Positions 1-7,789 of a DNA stretch of 64,000 nucleotides are shown piece after piece. Every line of letters begins with the position of its first letter. Position 1 is the first letter of the stretch. The notes below the pieces were generated by a model. That model made no database searches. It was given only the letters and a program-made list of their open reading frames with translations, and was not told where the DNA came from. The stretch is from Thalassospira profundimaris WP0211 (lineage in GTDB: Bacteria > Pseudomonadota > Alphaproteobacteria > Rhodospirillales > Thalassospiraceae), in assembly GCF_000300275.1 (NCBI RefSeq), contig NZ_AMRN01000002.1, forward strand, positions 248,001 through 312,000, in the 5' to 3' direction. Both the position numbers and the translations under genes were made by a program.

Positions 1-972
1 CCGTTCGTCGCGCCCGCCCAGCGGCACGGAGACCTGGGAGAAGGTCCGCGTCTCCTCGGACTTGGACGCCACTTGATCGAGGATCACCGTGCGGGCCTCG
101 TCCAACGAGGTTCCCCGTTTCACGAGGTCGTCGGCAAAGCCGCGCTCCAGGTCCAGCTTGGACGCTAGGTCGTAGATGGTCGAGACCCGTTCGCGCTCGG
201 CCTCGCGCGCCCGGCTGACCAGGGCTTCCGCGTCCGCCGTCCGGGACTGGGGCACGGCTTGGGGCTGGGCTTGGGTCTCGGCGGCATCGTCCGGGGTCTT
301 CGGGGCTTCCTCGGAAATCGTTGCCTCGGTCACCTCGGCGGCATCGTTCTCACGGTTGTCTTCGTCATGCATTGTCTGGGTCCTCTTGCTGTAAGGGGGT
401 TCGGCGCCGTCTCGATGCACGACGCATTCGTGGGTGCGGGGAGCATGGGGGTCGTGGATGGCGCGAAAGCCGGCGTCCGCGTCGGCGCCCACCGGCACGG
501 CGGAAATCTCGAACGGCGTCCAGTCGACGGCCCGCCAGACTTCGCGCGCCCCTTCCGGCTTGTTCACCTCATAGCGGTGAACCTGATAGCCGATGGAGAC
601 CGCCCGGATGTGCCCGGCCTGGATGTCGCGCCAGATGGGCTCCACGTCATCGCGATCGGAGAAGCGAATGGTGGCGACACCCCGGCCCTGTTCGATGCGC
701 GCGCTGCCCGGCACCACCGAGCCGATCACCGCGCTCAACTCTCCGGTCTCGTGAACCTTTAGAAACGGTGCGCCGGCGTTGAGGCGGTCGAGACGGACAT
801 GGTCCGCCTCCAGGCTCAGATCCTCGTCATAAGGCTCGCCGAAGAACGGCACGCGGCGCACCCGAGCGCCAGTGGACCAGACCACGTCGATGGTCCGGGC
901 CTCGGCATCGGCGGAGTTCGGCGCAAGCTCCGCCGCCCGGCGCAAGGCCGGCAGTTCGATGGTGGTATCCAT
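1..972 (-). CDS. Prohead protease / major capsid fusion protein (partial, runs off left edge)
   Basis: The minus-strand frame opens at the ATG at 972 and stays open to base 1, giving 324 codons without a stop. The first roughly 170 residues fit an HK97-type prohead protease: a conserved region ending FEISAVPVGADADAGFR, with the candidate catalytic His in KVHETGE and Ser in AVSIGYQ. A charged linker rich in Asp, Glu and Gln follows, then a helical stretch (ALVSRAREAERERVSTI) resembling the scaffold part ahead of a capsid domain. The capsid part itself would lie beyond the window, so the fusion is inferred. The protein would cleave and form the phage head shell. It starts 13 bases after the portal stop, as expected for a head operon. 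Confidence 0.85.
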   Translation of the reverse strand, partial: MDTTIELPALRRAAELAPNSADAEARTIDVVWSTGARVRRVPFFGEPYDEDLSLEADHVRLDRLNAGAPFLKVHETGELSAVIGSVVPGSARIEQGRGVATIRFSDRDDVEPIWRDIQAGHIRAVSIGYQVHRYEVNKPEGAREVWRAVDWTPFEISAVPVGADADAGFRAIHDPHAPRTHECVVHRDGAEPPYSKRTQTMHDEDNRENDAAEVTEATISEEAPKTPDDAAETQAQPQAVPQSRTADAEALVSRAREAERERVSTIYDLASKLDLERGFADDLVKRGTSLDEARTVILDQVASKSEETRTFSQVSVPLGGRDER

Positions 973-985
973 GAAATCCTCGAAA

Positions 986-2488
986 TCAGTCGGAAGTGTC
1001 GATGTCGGTGGCGGCAAACGCGTCGGCCGCTTGCGCGCTGCCCGTCTTGGTCACCCGGCGCGGATCGGAATCGAGCACGATCCCGGCTTCATCCAACTTG
1101 GCGTTGGTGGCCGCGATCTCCGCCAGCACGGCGTCCGGGTTGCGACCCTGGCGGGCGATCGCCTCGGCCAGGGTCATGGTCCCGGAACGCACCGACAGCA
1201 GATCCGCCATGGCGTCCTTCAACGGATCCACGGCGTCGAACTTGGGCGGCGCCCATTCGACGGGCACGACCGGCTCGGGAATGCGCCCGGCCGCCCAGGC
1301 GGCCTGCGTGAACCAGTCCCACACCGGCTGGCACAGCATGGGAATGAACAACTGCCACTGCACGGCGTCGATCATGCGCCGAAACTCGACCAGCCCGGCG
1401 CGGATCGAGGAATAGTTCACCTGGGAAAGGTCCCCGGTGAGCAGTTCGTAAGGCACCCGGAAGCCGGCCGCGATGGTGTGCAGGCTGGCCCGCTTGTACT
1501 CGGCATAACCGCCGACGGCCGCCGGCTGGTTGAAGCGAATGTCCTTACCGCCTCGGGCATAGGCGATGAGACCCGGCTCGAACTGCTCGATCCGCTTGCC
1601 GTCGGCATCGACCACGGCGGGCGCGACGCCCTGCTGGGTTTCCTCGTCGCCGAACACGATGGCCGTGACACAGGCCTCGGTCTTCTTGCGCACGATCTCG
1701 GCGACCTCGTAGTCGTCGAGGTCGCGCAAACTGCGGATCACCGGCGCGCCCCAGGGGACGCCGCGCACCTGGACCCGCTGCTTCTCGTAGACATGGACGA
1801 TGTCGCGGGCCGGGATGGGGTGGCTTTGCAGTCCCCCCTGCCAGGCGCCGAAGACATCGCCGGGGTGGCTTTCGTGAAGCCAATAGGCGGTGCGGCGACC
1901 GATGCCGTCGAACTCGACACCTTGCACCAAGCGTCCCTTGCCGCTGCCTTGGCCACTCTTGGTAGCATCCAAGAAGTCAGCCTCCAGGATCTGCACTTGC
2001 AGGGGAACGTCGAGACCGTCGCTCGGGCGGCGCAGACGTCGGCGCACCAGCACCTCACCGGCCTCGACCATCTCGCGACAGATCAGCGTCTGCAGGCCGT
2101 AGAAGTCCAACTGGCCGTCGGCATCGCATCGGCGGGACCACTGTTCCCACAGCGCGTTGACGGTCCGGTCGAGTTTTTCATCGCCGGACGTGGCGCGCGG
2201 CATGATCCCGGCGCCGATGATGTTGTTGACCAGCACCGACACCGCCTTGGCGGCATGCGGGTTGTTGCGCACCAGATCCCGCATGCGATCGCGCAGTAAC
2301 GCCGACGCCATGGCCACCTCGGTATCCGCTGAGGTGCCCGGAGTCCGCCAGCCGTCGGTGCGGCGTCCCTTGGCAGCGCCATCGTAGCCGCGCGCCAGCC
2401 CATCGAAAGCCTGCCGCGCCAGCGCCCTGCGAGTGGCCGCCCTCGGCGCGACCGCCGCCAGGGCTCGATCGAACCAGCCCAGAGCCAT
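986..2488 (-). CDS. Phage portal protein, lambda family
   Basis: This 500-residue protein has the organisation of lambda-type (gpB-like) portals. The N-terminal part includes RDLVRNNPHAAKAVSVLVNN, followed by NIIGAGI, a recognisable signature of this family. The portal forms the ring at one head vertex through which DNA is packaged and to which the tail attaches. Its ATG overlaps the gpW stop codon (ATGA) and it is followed by the protease-capsid gene, the standard order for head modules. Length is normal for the family. Long open frames on the opposite strand here are a by-product of high GC and are not genes. Confidence 0.93.
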   Translation of the reverse strand: MALGWFDRALAAVAPRAATRRALARQAFDGLARGYDGAAKGRRTDGWRTPGTSADTEVAMASALLRDRMRDLVRNNPHAAKAVSVLVNNIIGAGIMPRATSGDEKLDRTVNALWEQWSRRCDADGQLDFYGLQTLICREMVEAGEVLVRRRLRRPSDGLDVPLQVQILEADFLDATKSGQGSGKGRLVQGVEFDGIGRRTAYWLHESHPGDVFGAWQGGLQSHPIPARDIVHVYEKQRVQVRGVPWGAPVIRSLRDLDDYEVAEIVRKKTEACVTAIVFGDEETQQGVAPAVVDADGKRIEQFEPGLIAYARGGKDIRFNQPAAVGGYAEYKRASLHTIAAGFRVPYELLTGDLSQVNYSSIRAGLVEFRRMIDAVQWQLFIPMLCQPVWDWFTQAAWAAGRIPEPVVPVEWAPPKFDAVDPLKDAMADLLSVRSGTMTLAEAIARQGRNPDAVLAEIAATNAKLDEAGIVLDSDPRRVTKTGSAQAADAFAATDIDTSD

Positions 2489-2697
2489 CAGGAATTACCT
2501 CGCCGAAACCCGGCGAAGCCGGCCACCGGAAGCGGCTTGGTGGCAGCCGCCAGTTCCCGTTCGATGGTCCGGATGCGGCCCAGCAGGTCCTCGGCAGAGC
2601 CGTACTCGACGGTCTTGCCGTCGTAGCTGACACGCAGCGTGCCGCTGGCATAGGCGCGTTTCAGCGCCGCCAGTTCGGTTTCAGTGAATGACGACAT
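2488..2697 (-). CDS. gpW-family head-tail joining protein
   Basis: A 69-residue protein beginning MSSFTETELAALKRAYASG with a central TVEYGSAEDLLGRI segment, matching in length and pattern the small gpW head completion proteins. These proteins plug the portal after packaging and provide the tail attachment surface. It lies between the large terminase and the portal gene, exactly where gpW sits in lambda-like genomes, and its stop overlaps the portal start by one base of an ATGA. The 107 bases between it and the terminase contain no gene that I can support. Confidence 0.88.
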   Translation of the reverse strand: MSSFTETELAALKRAYASGTLRVSYDGKTVEYGSAEDLLGRIRTIERELAAATKPLPVAGFAGFRRGNS

Positions 2698-2804
2698 TTA
2701 TGAACTCACGGAGTTGTCTTGAGACGACCCAGGTCTGGCGTTATGCTGCGCTCAACACGCCCCTCACGCCTCTCAACGATGCGCACCAGAGGGGCCTTCT
2801 TTTT

Positions 2805-4745
2805 TCAAAACCAACCATCCCGCCGACCGAGCCAATCGGAGCGGCGTTTTTCCGACGACACGGGGGCCGGGCGGTTGATCATGCCGGCGGCTTCGACGCC
2901 ACCATCGACCGCACCGAGTTGCTCCTCCAGATCGGTCCACTGACGATCAGACCAGCGATCGGCGCCGGCGATCCAGGCCGCCGCCCGGGCATAGACCCGG
3001 CAGTCCAGCGCTTCGTTGCGTTCGCGCAGCTTCTGCCATTCGAGACGGGCAAAGCCGCGTTTGGTCTTCACCGTCACCAATTGCTCGGCGACCAGCTGCT
3101 TGAGCCATTCGCTTTCGACCCAACTCGGCAGATGCACCGTGCCCGGCAGGCACGCGGCACCCTCCGCCTTTTCCTCGTCGGTCGGGCGTTGAAGCCTCAG
3201 GAAGCGATAGGTCTCGGACTTGAAGGTCGAGACCGCAATGGTCCAGAGCCTTGCACCACGGCGCAGTTTCTTGCCGCCATCGGTGGCGTCCACGAAGGTC
3301 GGCCCGGACACCGGGCTCGCCCGATTGAAGCCTTCGACGCCCTTCACCGGCGCCACCTGCCCGAACCCGACCCGGCGCGCCCAGGCGTATATGGCCGGGG
3401 CTTCGTAGCCGGTATCGATGGCCAGCTTGGCGATCCGCAAATGGGCGCCGCGCGCATGCGGCCAGGTCCGGTCCAGAAGCGCGTCGAGATCAGTCCAGGC
3501 ATCAGGACGGTGCGGCCCGCCTTCGATCACGGTGTGCTCGATGAGCCAGCTTTCGAGTCCACGCCCCCAGGCCCAGACGTCCACTTCCAGGCGGTCCTTC
3601 TGGACATCGACCCCCGCGGTCAAGAACAGGCCCCCGGCGGGAACACTCCCCGCCGACCAGGTCTCGCGTTGGTCATAGAGCCGTTGCCAATCGGGCGCTT
3701 CACCGGTTTCGACCCAGGTCTCGCCGAGGTCCGTGTTCTTCACCGACTTGAGCGCCGCGTCATTGCCTTGGGCGGCCTCCCAATCGGCGGCGATGTCCGC
3801 CCAGCTTCGCCAGCCGATGGGGCTGTAGAGACTGGAGATGTGAAAGCCCGCCGTTTTCTCGCTGCCTTGTTCCGACGCGGCGGTTGCCCGCCACGTGCCT
3901 GCCTCCAGCATCCGCGTCTTGTGATGCTCCTGGATATGCCCCTCGCATTCGCCGCAAAGGTAGTGCGCCGTCTCGGGGCGTCCCTTGTCCCAGCGCAGGC
4001 GCTCGAACTCGAGCCACTGGAAATGCCCACAATGGGGACAGGGCACGAAATAACGCCGCTGGTCCGAGGCTTCGAACTCGCGCTCGATGCGCGACACGCC
4101 CTTGACCGTCGGCGTCGAGACGATGAACACCTTGCGCCGCGCGAAGGTCCGGGTCCGGGCTTCGGCCAGCGCCACCGGATCGCCTTCGCCGTCGATGTCG
4201 CCGGGGTACCCGTCGACCTCGTCCAGGAACAGATAACGCACCGGCATGGAGCGCAGGCCCACCGCCGAGTTGGCCCCGGTCATGGCCAGCACCCCGCCCT
4301 GGAACGCCTTGGTGAGCACCGTGTTGCCGGAATCCCGCGCGCGTGCCGGCTTGACCAGACTGGACAGCACCTCGCTGTCCTCGATCAGCGGATCGATGCG
4401 CTGGCGTGAATTGCGCTTGGCCATCTCCACCGTCGGCAGGACCGCCAGCATGGGACCGGGCGCATGATGGATGACGTAGCCGATCCAGTTGTTCCCCGTT
4501 TCCGTCGCGCCCACCTGCGCGCCCTTCATGAACACCACCCGCTCGTAGGGCGAGGACGGCGACAGGCAGTCCATGATCTCGCGCAGATACGGCGTGCGGG
4601 CCGTGCGCCAGGGACCGGGCTCCGCCGCGCCCTTGCCCGAGAGACGCCGGTGCTGGTCGGCCCATTCGGAAACCTTCAACAGCGGATCGGGACGCAGGCC
4701 CCGGTCGAACGCGGCGTCATGGATGGCGGCGGCGTCAGGAAGCAC
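2805..4745 (-). CDS. Terminase large subunit (GpA-like packaging ATPase/nuclease)
   Basis: A 646-residue large terminase. The N-terminal ATPase has a Walker A-like loop around residues 74-84 (KGAQVGATETG) and a Walker B at YLFLDEVDGYPGD. A zinc ribbon follows (CPHCGH ... CGECEG), and the C-terminal nuclease region opens with the acidic segment GVDVQKDRLEVDVWAWGRG. The enzyme cuts phage DNA and drives it into the prohead through the portal. Its start overlaps the end of the small-subunit gene by 11 bases. Length and domain order match the GpA family. Confidence 0.95.
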   Translation of the reverse strand: MLPDAAAIHDAAFDRGLRPDPLLKVSEWADQHRRLSGKGAAEPGPWRTARTPYLREIMDCLSPSSPYERVVFMKGAQVGATETGNNWIGYVIHHAPGPMLAVLPTVEMAKRNSRQRIDPLIEDSEVLSSLVKPARARDSGNTVLTKAFQGGVLAMTGANSAVGLRSMPVRYLFLDEVDGYPGDIDGEGDPVALAEARTRTFARRKVFIVSTPTVKGVSRIEREFEASDQRRYFVPCPHCGHFQWLEFERLRWDKGRPETAHYLCGECEGHIQEHHKTRMLEAGTWRATAASEQGSEKTAGFHISSLYSPIGWRSWADIAADWEAAQGNDAALKSVKNTDLGETWVETGEAPDWQRLYDQRETWSAGSVPAGGLFLTAGVDVQKDRLEVDVWAWGRGLESWLIEHTVIEGGPHRPDAWTDLDALLDRTWPHARGAHLRIAKLAIDTGYEAPAIYAWARRVGFGQVAPVKGVEGFNRASPVSGPTFVDATDGGKKLRRGARLWTIAVSTFKSETYRFLRLQRPTDEEKAEGAACLPGTVHLPSWVESEWLKQLVAEQLVTVKTKRGFARLEWQKLRERNEALDCRVYARAAAWIAGADRWSDRQWTDLEEQLGAVDGGVEAAGMINRPAPVSSEKRRSDWLGRRDGWF

Positions 4746-5268
4746 CGGTCAGGTCCTCGAGTGCTGCGCGGATCTCATTGGTCAGCATGGCATGCACCCG
4801 CGCGGCATCGGTCTCGGCCGCCAGCACGGCGGACAGACGTTCAGGGATATTCATCAGGGCATCGCGCACGACGCGGGCCTTGTTGAAAGCGGCGACCTTC
4901 ACCTCGTCGGCATCGACGTACTTACCGGCCTCGACCCGCGCCTTGATCTCCAGGAGCTTGGCCTTCTCGACCTCGCTTTTGATCCGGGTCTTCAAGAGCA
5001 GGGTCGGCAGATCGCCACCGCCCGCACCACCTTGGGGCAGCGCGGGAAGATCGGTCGCCGGAACGGCCGGGTTCGGGGCCGGGTCGGACTTCGGCTTGGT
5101 GCTGCGCTCGGGCCGCGCCGGTTCACGGACCGCCGCCAGGGCGGCATCGGCCTGATCCGTGTCCACCTTGCGGTCCTTCAGCGCGATCACGCCCTTGGCC
5201 ACCATCTGGCCGATGTACTGGCGCGAAACCCCACGCCGGCGCGCGTATTCGGCCTGACTGACAAGCAT
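4735..5268 (-). CDS. Terminase small subunit (Nu1-like DNA-binding protein)
   Basis: A 177-residue protein with an N-terminal winged-helix/HTH typical of Nu1-type small terminases (residues 1-45: SQAEYARRRGVSRQYIGQM followed by a basic wing). A low-complexity Pro/Ala/Lys linker comes next, then a helical C-terminal half (KTRIKSEVEKAKLLEIKARV) that would contact the large subunit. It recognises the packaging site on phage DNA and recruits the motor. It is the first gene of the minus-strand packaging operon and overlaps terL by 11 bases. The 123-base region upstream separates it from a divergent plus-strand gene and should hold both promoters. Confidence 0.85.
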   Translation of the reverse strand: MLVSQAEYARRRGVSRQYIGQMVAKGVIALKDRKVDTDQADAALAAVREPARPERSTKPKSDPAPNPAVPATDLPALPQGGAGGGDLPTLLLKTRIKSEVEKAKLLEIKARVEAGKYVDADEVKVAAFNKARVVRDALMNIPERLSAVLAAETDAARVHAMLTNEIRAALEDLTGAS

Positions 5269-5391
5269 GTGCGTTCAACGTTCCCATGTCCGGGCCGCCC
5301 TCGAAAACTTGATCAATTACAATCTATTAGACTTGATGTTCTTCGCCCGTGGAGCCTGTATGGGATTACCAACGGACACGGAGACGACGCC

Positions 5392-5760
5392 ATGAAAACC
5401 GAAACCATCCTGCCCACGCGAAACACCGACTGGGGCTTCTTCGGCACCATCACCCACCACGGCGACCCGCTTGAGGCCTGGCCGCTGGCCATGGCGCGGA
5501 TCGGCCGCGCCACGGGCTGCCCGCACGACGCGGTGCGCGACTTCCTCGACAGCCGATATGGGCGGCATTTTGCGGACGACGTTGCCAACGGACTGGCGCG
5601 CAAGCTCACCATCGAGAGCGCCATCGACGCGGCGGTCGAGCGCTGGATGGGCTGGACCATCACCCGGCGCACGAGCCGCGAGACCGGCATCCCATCGGGG
5701 CTTCCCTATCTCACCGGGTTCGTCACCCACTGCGAGATCGAAGCCGAAGCCTTCGGCTGA
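5392..5760 (+). CDS. Hypothetical phage/plasmid protein (122 aa)
   Basis: Starts at the ATG at 5392 and encodes MKTETILPTRNTDWGFFGT and onward. The protein is acidic and soluble, with motifs WGFFGT, FLDSRYGRHFADDV and GIPSGLPYLTGFV that look conserved. I associate this pattern with small proteins on alphaproteobacterial phages and plasmids, but I know no function. It opens a three-gene plus-strand block that diverges from the terminase operon, an orientation opposite to every other prophage gene. The block may be expressed independently of the lytic programme. The coding call is firm from length, codon pattern and context; the role is unknown. Confidence 0.7.
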   Translation: MKTETILPTRNTDWGFFGTITHHGDPLEAWPLAMARIGRATGCPHDAVRDFLDSRYGRHFADDVANGLARKLTIESAIDAAVERWMGWTITRRTSRETGIPSGLPYLTGFVTHCEIEAEAFG

Positions 5761-5862
5761 TGGACGGCTCCTCCCCGCCATCGCCCCGCGCGATCAGCGT
5801 CGGGGCTCGGGGTGGTAGAAGCCCCGCGATGGTCGCGGCGGCATCACTCGGAGGATAACCCC

Positions 5863-6336
5863 ATGACCACCACCAGCGTCGCCATCGAGAAATTCACCGT
5901 CGCTCAGCTCGCGACCGCGATTTCCAGCATCACCGGAGAAACGGTCACCACCAAATCGTTCAACTACAAAAGCAAGGCGGTCGATCGCCTGAAGGCCTTG
6001 ATCACCGAGCACCACCTTTCCAACCAGGACGTACTCCAGGCGGCTGGCATCGAGGCGATCACGCCGACCGGCGAAGCCATGTCCGGCATCGGGATCGGCG
6101 CAGGCGCCAAACCGCCAAAGACGAAGCGCAAGCCCCGCGACAGCAAACGGGCCAAGGTAATCGAAATGCTCAAGCGCGACGGCGGCGCGACCATCACTCA
6201 GATCACCGAGGTCACCGGCTGGCAGCCGCACACGGTGCGCGGTGCAATCAGCGGGGCGCTCAAGAAAAAGCTCGGGTACAACATCGTCTCGCGCAAGCTC
6301 GACACCGGCGAGCGGATCTATCGGATCGAGGCGTAA
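5863..6336 (+). CDS. DUF3489 domain protein
   Basis: A 157-residue protein. Residues about 90-157 form the DUF3489 pattern: a basic DSKRAKVIEMLKRDGGATI helix followed by TQITEVTGWQPHTVRGAIS, a helix-turn-helix-like segment, and a C-terminal wing (KLDTGERIYRIEA). The N-terminal half resembles a small helical domain. The family is probably DNA-binding and is common on mobile elements; no precise role is known. The ATG at 5863 is chosen because GGAGG sits just upstream at about 5850. It is the second gene of the plus-strand block. Confidence 0.82.
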   Translation: MTTTSVAIEKFTVAQLATAISSITGETVTTKSFNYKSKAVDRLKALITEHHLSNQDVLQAAGIEAITPTGEAMSGIGIGAGAKPPKTKRKPRDSKRAKVIEMLKRDGGATITQITEVTGWQPHTVRGAISGALKKKLGYNIVSRKLDTGERIYRIEA

Positions 6337-6342
6337 CCAGCT

Positions 6343-6546
6343 ATGCCAACCTTCCAAGTGATCATCACCCGCGACGTCACCGAGAGCACGGTCATCGAGG
6401 TCGATGCCGACACCATGGTGCAGGCTGAAGAGGCGGCATTCGAGAAGCTGGTGGCCAGCGACGATACCGAATGGCGTCTCGACGACGGTTCTTGGAACAA
6501 GGGCGACGCCTACGTCACCGCCGTCGACCCGATCGACGAAGCCTGA
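6343..6546 (+). CDS. Small acidic hypothetical protein (67 aa)
   Basis: Starts six bases after the DUF3489 stop and encodes a 67-residue acidic protein (MPTFQVIITRDVTESTVIEV and onward) ending in DPIDEA. The alternating hydrophobic start followed by an acidic Trp-containing segment suggests a small beta-alpha fold. I recognise no family by name. Tight spacing argues for co-transcription and translation with DUF3489. The gene is followed at once by a strong stem-loop and one copy of a 20-bp direct repeat. Confidence 0.65.
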   Translation: MPTFQVIITRDVTESTVIEVDADTMVQAEEAAFEKLVASDDTEWRLDDGSWNKGDAYVTAVDPIDEA

Positions 6547-6554
6547 CCATCTCT

Positions 6555-6585
6555 CCCGCCGGGGTCATCGCCAGATCCCGGCGGG
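6555..6585. terminator. Stem-loop at end of the plus-strand block
   Basis: CCCGCCGGG at 6555-6563 pairs perfectly with CCCGGCGGG at 6577-6585 around a 13-base loop. It sits nine bases after the stop of the 67-aa gene. No T-run follows on the plus strand, so it is a terminator-like or mRNA-stabilising hairpin rather than a certain intrinsic terminator. The right arm and loop coincide with the 20-bp direct repeat. Confidence 0.5.
6565..6584. repeat. 20-bp direct repeat, copy 1
   Basis: TCATCGCCAGATCCCGGCGG occurs here and again, identical, at 7541-7560. The two copies bracket the 225-aa minus-strand gene and its upstream AT-richer DNA. Copy 2 encodes the last residues of the DUF7220-like protein, so copy 1 looks like the displaced end of the same region. 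Confidence 0.9.
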
Positions 6586-6635
6586 AAAAGCGGACCTGGA
6601 ATTCTTGAGCCCGCTATGTAGAGCCATAGGGGGCA

Positions 6636-7313
6636 TCAGTCCATTTTCAACGGGCCAAACATGCCGCTTTCGACCATTGCCAGGTAGGCTCTTTTCATTG
6701 CAAGAGCCGTTTCTTGATCGACAAAAAGAGAAGATCTGCTGCCGTGCGGTTCACCTAAAAGATATGGGCGCATTACCTCCCATCTTTCAGCGCGGCTTGA
6801 CCACCTCCAACACGGCAATTCCTGTTCGAGCATTAGGGGAACAGCGATTTTCTTCGGGATCAGCTTGCCGAGCGAAAGCGGTTCTGACCATTCACATTTT
6901 ACGACGATTGGTTTGGCTCCATCTGCGTAGAACCGTACGTTCAACTCTTCGGCCGTGATGGTCGCGCAATGGTGGTTAATTCGCGATGCGGATTCAATTA
7001 CATCTGCCACGCCCCCATACGGACAGGTGATAAACCCGTGCGCAAAATAACGAGTATGGTCCAGCCCCTTATACCCGGTTTGTGCATTCGGGATAGTCTC
7101 GGGATTACGTCCATCATGTTTGGATACAAGCGGGTGCCATGTTGGATAACTTTCAACGGCAGGCCCCAGTTCATCAACAAGGTCCAGCAGCGCTTCCTCG
7201 CTCTCGGACCTCACCTCTGGAGAAAACGTTACCGGAATGAGGTAATTCTTTGCTCTCTCAAATCCGCTAGACGCGGCCTCGTCTGCTCTGAATGCCATCG
7301 GCGCACACTCCAA
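6636..7313 (-). CDS. Uncharacterised inserted gene (225 aa), moron-like
   Basis: A 225-residue protein beginning MECAPMAFRADEAASSGFE; an internal Met at residue 6 is an alternative start. It has mixed alpha/beta composition, notable segments NPETIPNAQTGYKGLDHTRYF and GFITCPYGGVADVIESAS, and a C-terminal helix (DQETALAMKRAYLAMVESG). I recognise no family. The DNA here and upstream to about 7500 is clearly AT-richer than the surrounding phage genes, and the segment is bracketed by perfect 20-bp direct repeats, which suggests later acquisition. A lysogenic-conversion or defence role is only a guess. Confidence 0.7.
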   Translation of the reverse strand: MECAPMAFRADEAASSGFERAKNYLIPVTFSPEVRSESEEALLDLVDELGPAVESYPTWHPLVSKHDGRNPETIPNAQTGYKGLDHTRYFAHGFITCPYGGVADVIESASRINHHCATITAEELNVRFYADGAKPIVVKCEWSEPLSLGKLIPKKIAVPLMLEQELPCWRWSSRAERWEVMRPYLLGEPHGSRSSLFVDQETALAMKRAYLAMVESGMFGPLKMD

Positions 7314-7540
7314 ATTTCACCACCATCACGAATATATGGAATTGCGCACAAAAAGTCAATATCGTGCGTCATAATTATATATTACGCACGAACACAAGGT
7401 AACATGAAACTCAGTGCTCCCTCCGATTAGCAAAGGACTCGCTCTCCTGGAGGCCGTCGGTGTTGGTCGGCTTTAGCGGCGGAGCGACCATTTCGGCCCG
7501 ATCCTAAATTTACCTCTGGAGATATTTTCCACAGACGAGC

Positions 7541-7560
7541 TCATCGCCAGATCCCGGCGG
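7541..7560. repeat. 20-bp direct repeat, copy 2
   Basis: Identical to 6565-6584. Read on the minus strand it supplies the final codons and TGA of the 82-aa membrane protein. The spacing between copies is 976 bases, start to start. Confidence 0.9.
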
Positions 7561-7789
7561 CACTCGTCAGAGATCCACGCATCTGGATCGCCTCGAACAG
7601 GCGGCGGACCGCATACGAGCGAATGATGCTGATGCAGGTGAAGACAGCGCCGATGGCCAGATTGTCCGAGAGCGACACCGTGAGCCCGAACAGCGGGAAC
7701 ACCGCGATCTGTGTCGCCACGGCAACGCCGTAACCGATGCCCACGTTGGCCAGCGCTTCCACCAGCGACATGCGTCTCGACTGCCTCAT
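7541..7789 (-). CDS. Small phage membrane protein (DUF7220-like)
   Basis: An 82-residue protein with two predicted membrane helices: residues about 17-38 (GYGVAVATQIAVFPLFGLTV) and about 44-58 (LAIGAVFTCISIIRSYA), followed by a basic RRLFEAI tail. This resembles the small DUF7220 proteins seen in tailed phages of alphaproteobacteria; the family name is from memory. Its ATG overlaps the methyltransferase stop (ATGA), so the two are translated together. The final residues and stop lie inside copy 2 of the 20-bp direct repeat. Confidence 0.75.
   Translation of the reverse strand: MRQSRRMSLVEALANVGIGYGVAVATQIAVFPLFGLTVSLSDNLAIGAVFTCISIIRSYAVRRLFEAIQMRGSLTSAAGIWR

Noticed and set aside
872-2299. 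Long plus-strand open frame opposite the portal gene
   Set aside because: It is fully antisense to a clear portal gene, has no ribosome site or recognisable domain, and such frames are common in GC-rich DNA. The same applies to plus-strand frames at 2688-4409 and 14462-16015.
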